Source of the DNA: Pseudoneurospora amorphoporcata
Taxonomy: Eukaryota; Ascomycota; Sordariomycetes; Sordariales; Sordariaceae
Direction of reading: 5' to 3'
Length of the DNA: 14,828 nucleotides
NCBI GenBank assembly: GCA_033297205.1
Contig: MU859460.1
Location: forward strand, 1-14,828
Shown here piece by piece: positions 8,521 through 14,828 of the stretch; position 1 is the stretch's first letter; each line of letters opens with the position of its first letter. Under the pieces are notes generated by a model. That model made no database searches. It was not told the DNA's origin and was given only the letters and a program-made list of their open reading frames with translations. Both the position numbers and the translations under genes were made by a program.

Positions 8521-9152
8521 TGTAACAAAGGCTGTAATCAGGGCTTGGAATAGTAGTTCAAATTCAGCTAATAAACTACTTTGGTCTCGAAGGCCTTGTT
8601 GATCCCTCTCGACCTCTATGAGAAGGCCGGGCTTCAAGGCCTTCTTATGCCAAAAGGAATCGGTACGTATTTGAGGTACGTATCGAGCCTTGTCACCTGA
8701 GGCTTCCAGGCATTTGTCTAGCAGTCTGTGTACATGTGGATCTTTCGGAATGCCTTCATCCATTCCCTATCTTCCATCTAGCGCCGTCCTTCATCCGGGC
8801 ACCCTACTCCTTGCTTGGTTGGCTATAGTTGTTCCTAGGATGACTAGGATTGTCTTGTAGTGATCTTTCAATATCTTCGGCACTTCCGTAGTTGGCTCTC
8901 AAGCCCGGTAGCATCGAGGGAAGTTCGGGTAAGTAGTACCGGCGGCCAAGAGTTCGGCCGAGGTGGGTGTTGCGGCCTAAGGCCTCCGGACACCTCTAAG
9001 GAGGCCTCCGGCCATCTCGAAGCTAATACCAAGCGTCGAGGGTAAGTATAGCCTAGTTGCCTGAGGCATCCAGCCGTATAGCAAGGCTTAGGTCCAAGCC
9101 GTGCGGCTCCTTAGGAGCTTGGTGAGGTTTAGGGTCGAATGTCCGTGTGACA
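8521..9152 (-). repeat. Solo LTR B (632 bp) between copia-2 RT and RNase H
   Basis: On the element strand it runs TGTCACACGGACATTCGACC...CAGCCTTTGTTACA. A perfect 5-bp target duplication (plus-strand GAAAC) is at 8516-8520 and 9153-9157. Removal of 637 bp restores the pol frame from ...MKYLFRYLKEF to LKQGIMLGG. Its first 94 bases match the partial LTR at 14735-14828 with six transitions. Internal inverted repeats include AGGCCTCC (8980-8987) with GGAGGCCT (9000-9007), and GCTCCTTAGGAGC near 9105. Frames inside it are chance. Length suggests a Ty3/gypsy LTR, which is inference. Confidence 0.92.
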
Positions 9153-9157
9153 GAAAC

Positions 9158-10317
9158 TCTTTCAAGTATCTGAACAAATACTTCATCACGGTCATATACT
9201 TATCTATCGGCTTAGCATTACTTTCACAAAGCTTGCTAACAGTATACGTAATATCCGGTCGGGTTCCCATTAATAAGTAGTTCAACTGGCCTATCAGTTT
9301 GAGGTACGGTTTGTTGTCGCCGCCAACCTCAATACCTCCATCGATCTTAAAATCCGGCGGCCATGGTGTCTTCACGCCGTGGAGGTCCTCGTTAGTGAAG
9401 TCTTTAATAATAGCACGGGTATATCGTTCCTGGGAGATGAAGACTGTCCTTTCTTTACGATCTCTTACGATGTCGAAGCTTAGAAATGTGCGCACTTCTC
9501 CCAATCGTTTGAGTTTGAAACGCTTCTCGAGGTTGGACTTGACGAGGTCAATGGTCTTGGTAGTTGCTGCAGCAACGAGGAAATCATCGACGTATAGCAC
9601 GCTCAATGCTCCCAGTCGCCTGCTGATCATTAAGCACTTGTCTGCTCCGACTACCTCAAAGCCCATCTCTTCCAATACCGGATAAAGGGTACTAAACCAA
9701 AATAAAGGGCTTCGTCTAAGGCCATACAGCGCCCTACGTAGTCGGCAAACCAGCTCGTTCTGGTCAATCGTCTTCTTCGGCAGGCCTTTTGGTTGTTCCA
9801 CGTAGTAAACCTACTTGGGAGGAATCGGTACGTTGAGGAAAGCTGTGTCGAAATCGAACTGTTGGCACTCGTAGTCGAAGATAGCCATGATGGCTAGGAA
9901 CAGCCTTACGCTGACTGAGTTGGCGACTGCTGCGTAGATATCTTGAATGTCCCATCTATCCTTTTCATGATTGCCGCAAACGACCCATCTAGCTCGTGCC
10001 ATATACTCTTTCTCGTTGATCAAGTATTTCTCGTCGTATACCCATCTTCTGGGCAGGACAAACATGTCTGGGGTCCTCTTGACCAGCTCCCAAACTCCCA
10101 GATCCTCTAGTGCTTTAGCCTGCTTTTTAATGGCTGGCAACCAGTAGGTTTCGTAGTTGGGTAGTTTCTTGGCCTCCCAGAGTGTTTCAGGGATAATACG
10201 AATCTTGTTAGCAACCTGTTGTATTTGGAGAGCTTTCGTGACAGTAAGACAGGAGGTGAAAACGCGGCGGATTTTGTAGGGCTCTGCGATTCCCGCGAAG
10301 AAATTAGGGAGATCCAC
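9158..10317 (-). pseudogene. pol: copia-2 reverse transcriptase
   Basis: The minus strand reads KALEDLGVWELVKRTPDMF, VLPRRWVYDEKYLINEKEYM, ARARWVVCGNHEKDRWD, YAAVANSVSVRLFLAIMAIF and QQFDFDTAFLNVPIPPK, with the first catalytic Asp in FDFD. TAG at 9811-9813 follows, then VYYVEQPKGLPKK, RLRRALYGLRRSPLFWF and LGALSVLYVDDFLVAA, with the YVDD active site at 9583-9594. SQERYTRAIIKDF, GQLNYLLMGTRPDITYTVSK and MKYLFRYLKEF complete the domain before solo LTR B cuts in. Copia-type RTs have exactly this YVDD and LNYL...RPDI pattern. Only one stop (9811) falls in this domain, aligned where copia-1 has Lys, so it was probably a Gln or Lys codon. Confidence 0.93.
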
Positions 10318-13300
10318 TTTGTCTGCAACTATATTGTTATTACTGTCTTTAGCCTTCTAACTATAATAATTGTAGTCTACTAGTTTGGTTGTTTCTCTGC
10401 GTGGTCGGGTGGAGGCCGCCGTTTGCACTGGAGGCTTCTTCACCACGTTAAGCGGAAGGTCTAGAGCGGTAGGCGGGGGATCTAGAGCCTTCTTCACGGT
10501 GGCTAGATCCTCTTATGGGGGAGGGGTTAGTATACGATCGCGAGTCTATTGACGCGGTATTAGACTTAATAGGGCTATCACTGCTTCTTCATCGTCGGTT
10601 TCGTTATTGAACGTGCTAAGGGGAATCAGTTGCTCCTCTTCGAGGTCGTCAAAGTCGAACAAACCGTCGTCATCGTTAGTCGTAAGATTCTAGACATCGT
10701 TCTCAATAGTATCGATCGGTTCGTCTTCTAATAAAGTTGTCGTAGGAGGAGCGCCTAGTGCGAGTATAAGGCTGGGTAAGGGGTATGTCGTATGCGCGTT
10801 GTTAAAGGTAACCGTCGTGTCACCGAGTTGCTTAATAATAGGCGCCGTCGCTATTCTAGCCTTGTCTACTTTCTACTTACTCTCTAGGTTAGTACCTAAC
10901 ACGGTTACCCAAATCTATTGGTTGCTCGCGACAACTTCCTCGATTTCAGCGACTGTCTGATCAGAAAAGTACACTCCCAGGGGTGTCTCCCTCTCCTCTG
11001 GTGTCTCGTTACCCTCCTTTTCGACAAATTTAACCGCGCTTGCTCTAACGATCTCACCAGTAACTGGGTTCCAAATCTTGTAAATACAGCCGTACATATC
11101 ACCGTAGCCGATGAACTTTCCTTTGGTTGAACGGGGATGGAACTTGTCACCCTTAGCGCGTTTCTCTAGCTTAATAAAGTAATACGCATCGCAAAAGTAA
11201 GAGCGTAAGTACTTGATATATGGGGTTTGAGTTTGTTCTAGGAAATTCATTCCCTTTGCCAATATCTCCCATGGGCTCCTGCCTTCTGGGTTTGCACGGG
11301 AGGGTAGGAGGTTATCGACTTAAATAACCGATTCAACGACGAAAGGCTATAGATAGACTAGAATCTTCAGGTCGATCATCAACGTTCTCGCCCGTTCCAT
11401 GAAGATAGCACCTGCTCGTTCTGTTTTGCCGTTCATTTATGGAGTGGTTGCCGTCGTTTTGTATAGGGCGACGCCTTCCGTTCGTGACCAGTTAACGAGA
11501 CCGCTGTTTTGAAATTCCTTGGTGCCATAGCCAAACTCTGGGCCGCCGTCCATACTAAAGATCTTGACCTTTCTTCCACTCTGTTTCTCGATGAAAGCTT
11601 TGAACTCCTTAATTTAGATGGCTACATCTCCCTTATTAACATAGAAACGAGGCCAAACGAAGCCTGAGACGTCGTCAACAAAATAGACCACATATTTATA
11701 ACCTATATAACCGGGTACATTGTATAATACCACGTCGACGTGGATAAACTCGATTGGGTAAGTTACCACTAGAGCAATCCGTTCCCTAGGTCGATTATCC
11801 GTTGCTTTAGCGATAATACAGGACTCGTATATATAGTTCTCTGCGTTCTTTATCGAAATGTTGGCTTCTTTACAGGCTTTGACGACCTGATCTTTCCCAG
11901 CATGCATAAGTCGACGATACATTGTTGAATAATTGATAGAGCCAAGCAGGGCATACCGTACTTGCTCGTTTTGTTGTATAAAGTCTTGGGGTTGATGTGC
12001 TAGGATGCAGACCAGGCTACCCTTTGACAGGCACTGGACTTCGACTTTACCCAGCTTAATACGGTTGGATCTCATATGCCACTCCATACCATTATCGAGT
12101 AGCCCGCTAGTTAATATTAAATTGACTAGGGTAGCCGGCGAGTAGAGTACATCTTTAATCCTAACCCTAACGTTAACGGTCGAAGTCGTTAGTAATATTA
12201 GCTCGATAGTACTGATATAATAACAGTACATCTCAAAGCTATCCCCGAGGGTAAGAGGGACTGGTTCGGCGAGTGGCTACAGTTCTATAAACCACTTAAG
12301 ATAATTGAAAATATTATATACGCATCCAGAGTCATAGATAACGTTGTCTTTCTAGATCGGTATATAGTTTTGCCTTGGAGCCTGTTGGTCTTTAGCGGAT
12401 GAATCACTTGATAAAAGGCAATAAGAATCAAGCTTCTCATTAACTATAGGCTCTACTAAAAAGACTACTTGTTAATACCACAGAGGAAAGCACCCCCATG
12501 GAATAACAAGGCGCTAGAGCTGGCCGGGTTGGCCGTGTTGGTGGCTGTAGTACCGGCGAGGGCAGTGCTAGCGCTAGCCTCTACCTTCTTAGCCATCATC
12601 TCCTTCTTAGACTTCCAGGTATCGGGAGCAAGCTCCGGCTGGCAGGCCCAGCAGACATCAGCTAACTTCTTAATATAATAACCGCAAGGGAAATGCTTCT
12701 GAGTGGGCCAGATCTTCTTGTGACAGGAGGTGCAGGCGATCTTTTCGTCACAAGTACGGCCACCCTTACTATCTTTATTATTAGTATTATTAGCGGTGTT
12801 GGCGTTGTTGGCGTTATTGGCAGTGCCAGTAGTCTTGACTTGAACGGTAAGGTTGGTGCTCATGCGCTTCTCAGTGTTGCCAATATCGCTAAGCTTAGAC
12901 ATAAGGTAGTTAACGGTCATAGTCTTGTCCTCGATAGCCTATTGCCACATCTTTACATCGATAGGGTAGTGAGCCTTGGTCGCATTGTACAACAGGTTGG
13001 TCTCGAGGTCATCATCGATGTTAAACTTAGCATCGGTAATGGTGCGCTTGCGTAGGATGGTGTAATGATGAAGGAAAGCGTGCATCGAGTCGAAGGAGGC
13101 GCGCTTAATCGATAGAAACTCGGCGAGAACTTCGCTGCGAGCTTCACTGGTAACGCGACCAATGCAGGAAAGGACTAGGTCAAAGAGGTACTTGGGATCC
13201 TTTTTCTTGTCGTCCCAGCCGTTAACTTTGAGGGTAGTGACAATGTTCTCGTCGCAAAGGGTAGAAAGCAACATCTTATATACTTTAGCCCTGGACATAC

Positions 13301-14828
13301 GCCACTTCTTGTAATCCTCCTCAGCTTTAACATCGGGTTCCTCGATCTCACTAAAGATATGGTCAGAGATGTCGAAGTTGTCGAGCTCGGCTTCGAGACA
13401 ACGCTCCCAATCATCGAGATTGGACTCGCCGATAAGACGAACGAGGGAGGAAGGCTCACTCATGTTGGAAAGGGTAATGGCTAGCAAGCAAAAGGTCCTT
13501 GAAGGTTGGCTAGTAAGCAAAAGGTCCTTGAAGGTTAGATAGTACTGGGTCTCTGGGCTGGACCGTTGGAGGTAGGGAAGGAGGCTAAGCAGTAGTTGGT
13601 CGTGCTGTTGCCTTGAATCTTCATACGGGCTGGCGCAAAAGGGCGATGCGCTTGGAGGTTGGGGGAGATCGAGGGCAGCGAGGCGATGCTGTGACCCTGG
13701 TACGCGATCTTTTTGTCGATGGGGAATCCCGGTTGGCGAGGGACTTGGTGGGCAAGTCCCGGTTGGCTACGGACTCGGTGATTGATTGATTTTTAGGCAG
13801 TACGAATGATCCTGTTAAACGGATCGCTTTTGACGGTCGCGCGCGATACGCAAGAGGGCTCATAACCTGTGAACAGGCTAGAATGACTGTGTGTATTGCT
13901 ATTGAGAGAGAAAGAGAGAAGCGGCTAGTCTGGAGGGCTGAAAAGTAGGGCACGAGAGGGAGAGGCCGCCAGGGCCGTGCACGAATGGCACTGGCACAGA
14001 GGCCACGTGACCACCCTCACAACATCTAGCTTAGGATAGTTCTAGCTCAGGATTGTTTTAATTTCTTGGATTATTCTAGCTTAGGATTGTTGTAGCTCAA
14101 AAACGTTCTAGCTTAGGATCGTTATGGCTTAGGATCGTTCTGGCTCAAAATCATTTTAGCTTGGGATCGTTCTAGCTTAGGATCGTTCTAGCTCAAGATC
14201 GTTCTACCTAGGATCCTTCTACTTCAAGATCCTTTTAGTTCAAGATCCTCCTGGCTTAGGATCGTTCTAGCTCAGATTTTTCTAGCTCAAAAACGGCTTA
14301 AAATTGTTCTGGCTTAGGATCGTTCTGGCTCAGAATCGTTCTAGCTTAGGATTGTCTTGGCTTAAGATCGTTCTGGCTCAGGATCGTACTGGCTCAGGAT
14401 CGTTCTAGCTTAGGATCGTTCTACCTCAAGAGTGGAGGCTTAGGAAGTCAGCTGAGCCCACTCCGGTTTCGAAAAACGAGCTATCATATCTACCACCTGC
14501 AGGAAATCCTAGTCGTGTAACGGCTCGTTTTTCGAAACCGGTGTGGCCTCAGCTGACCTCTTAGGACTCCACTCTTGCATTCGTTGATTCTTTTACCTCA
14601 TTGCTTCTTCCCTGACTTCACCGCTTCTTACTTTTTCCAGACCTGCACCGGCTTCATCTTCACTCCTCATAGGCCGGCCGGCTTTACTATCCGATTTCCT
14701 AGAAGTGATAGGTATTCCTGAGCCAGTACGATCCTGTCACACGGACATCCGACCCTAAGCCTCACCAGGCTCCTAAGGAGCCGCACGGCTTGGACCCAAG
14801 CCTTGCTATACAGCTGGATGCCTCAGGT

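Larger units (their letters stand above)
7602..14024 (-). mobile_element. Complete Ty1/copia retrotransposon copia-2 with nested solo LTRs
   Basis: It is 6,423 bp in place, or 5,548 bp after subtracting two nested solo LTRs and one copy of each of their target duplications. It has 157-bp LTRs, TCTAG target duplication, PBS, polypurine tract, gag, protease, zinc region, integrase, linker, RT and RNase H, in Ty1/copia order on the minus strand. It sits in the 16-bp array. Pol is one frame with 14 stops and no frameshift, so decay was by base substitution, not small indels. It cannot make its own proteins; any later movement would have needed proteins from another copy. Confidence 0.95.

Overview
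This window looks like a transposon-dense, gene-poor stretch of a filamentous fungal genome, most likely an ascomycete. Three things suggest this: Ty1/copia elements primed from an internal fragment of initiator tRNA-Met, C-to-T decay concentrated in CpA (the signature of repeat-induced point mutation, RIP), and minisatellite DNA. I see no intact host gene and no bacterial or viral genome features.

Layout. (1) 1-4722: a minus-strand Ty1/copia element, 'copia-1'. Its 5' LTR is 4558-4722, its leader and primer-binding site lie below that, gag is 3228-4244, and pol runs toward position 1. The RT homology breaks at about 94, so the 3' part is missing or outside the window. A 262-bp solo LTR (2028-2289) with a perfect 5-bp target duplication splits its integrase. 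(2) 4723-7050: no convincing intact gene; it holds a decayed reading frame (5190-5737), an orphan 65-codon open frame (6801-6998) and small weak ORFs. (3) 7053-7601 and 14025-14426: two halves of one array of a roughly 16-bp repeat containing GGATCGTTCTAG. (4) 7602-14024: a complete minus-strand Ty1/copia element, 'copia-2', inserted in that array. It has 157-bp LTRs differing at one base and a TCTAG target duplication. Its pol is cut by two more solo LTRs (7902-8134 and 8521-9152), each with a 5-bp target duplication. (5) 14427-14577: a fold-back element with 55-bp arms. (6) 14735-14828: the start of another LTR, same family as the one at 8521-9152 but opposite in orientation, running off the window and directly preceded by an inverted piece of the satellite.

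How the parts relate. Both copia elements have the same order: LTR, PBS, leader with short tandem duplications, gag, protease, GAG-pre-integrase zinc region, integrase, low-complexity linker, RT, RNase H, LTR. Removing each solo LTR together with one copy of its target duplication returns pol to frame in all three cases, which validates the boundaries. After that, copia-2 pol is one frame from about 12471 to 7751 with 14 in-frame stops (10 TAG, 4 TAA, no TGA). Several stops in one copy sit where the other copy has Trp. Neither element can encode its own proteins.

The most interesting points are: near-identical LTRs on a heavily stopped, twice-interrupted copia-2; CpA-type loss of zinc ligands; an integrase D-E spacing of 42 residues in both copies; an unusual Cys-rich motif in gag; the higher-order structure of the satellite; and the inverted satellite piece next to a fold-back element. 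No new gene system is evident.
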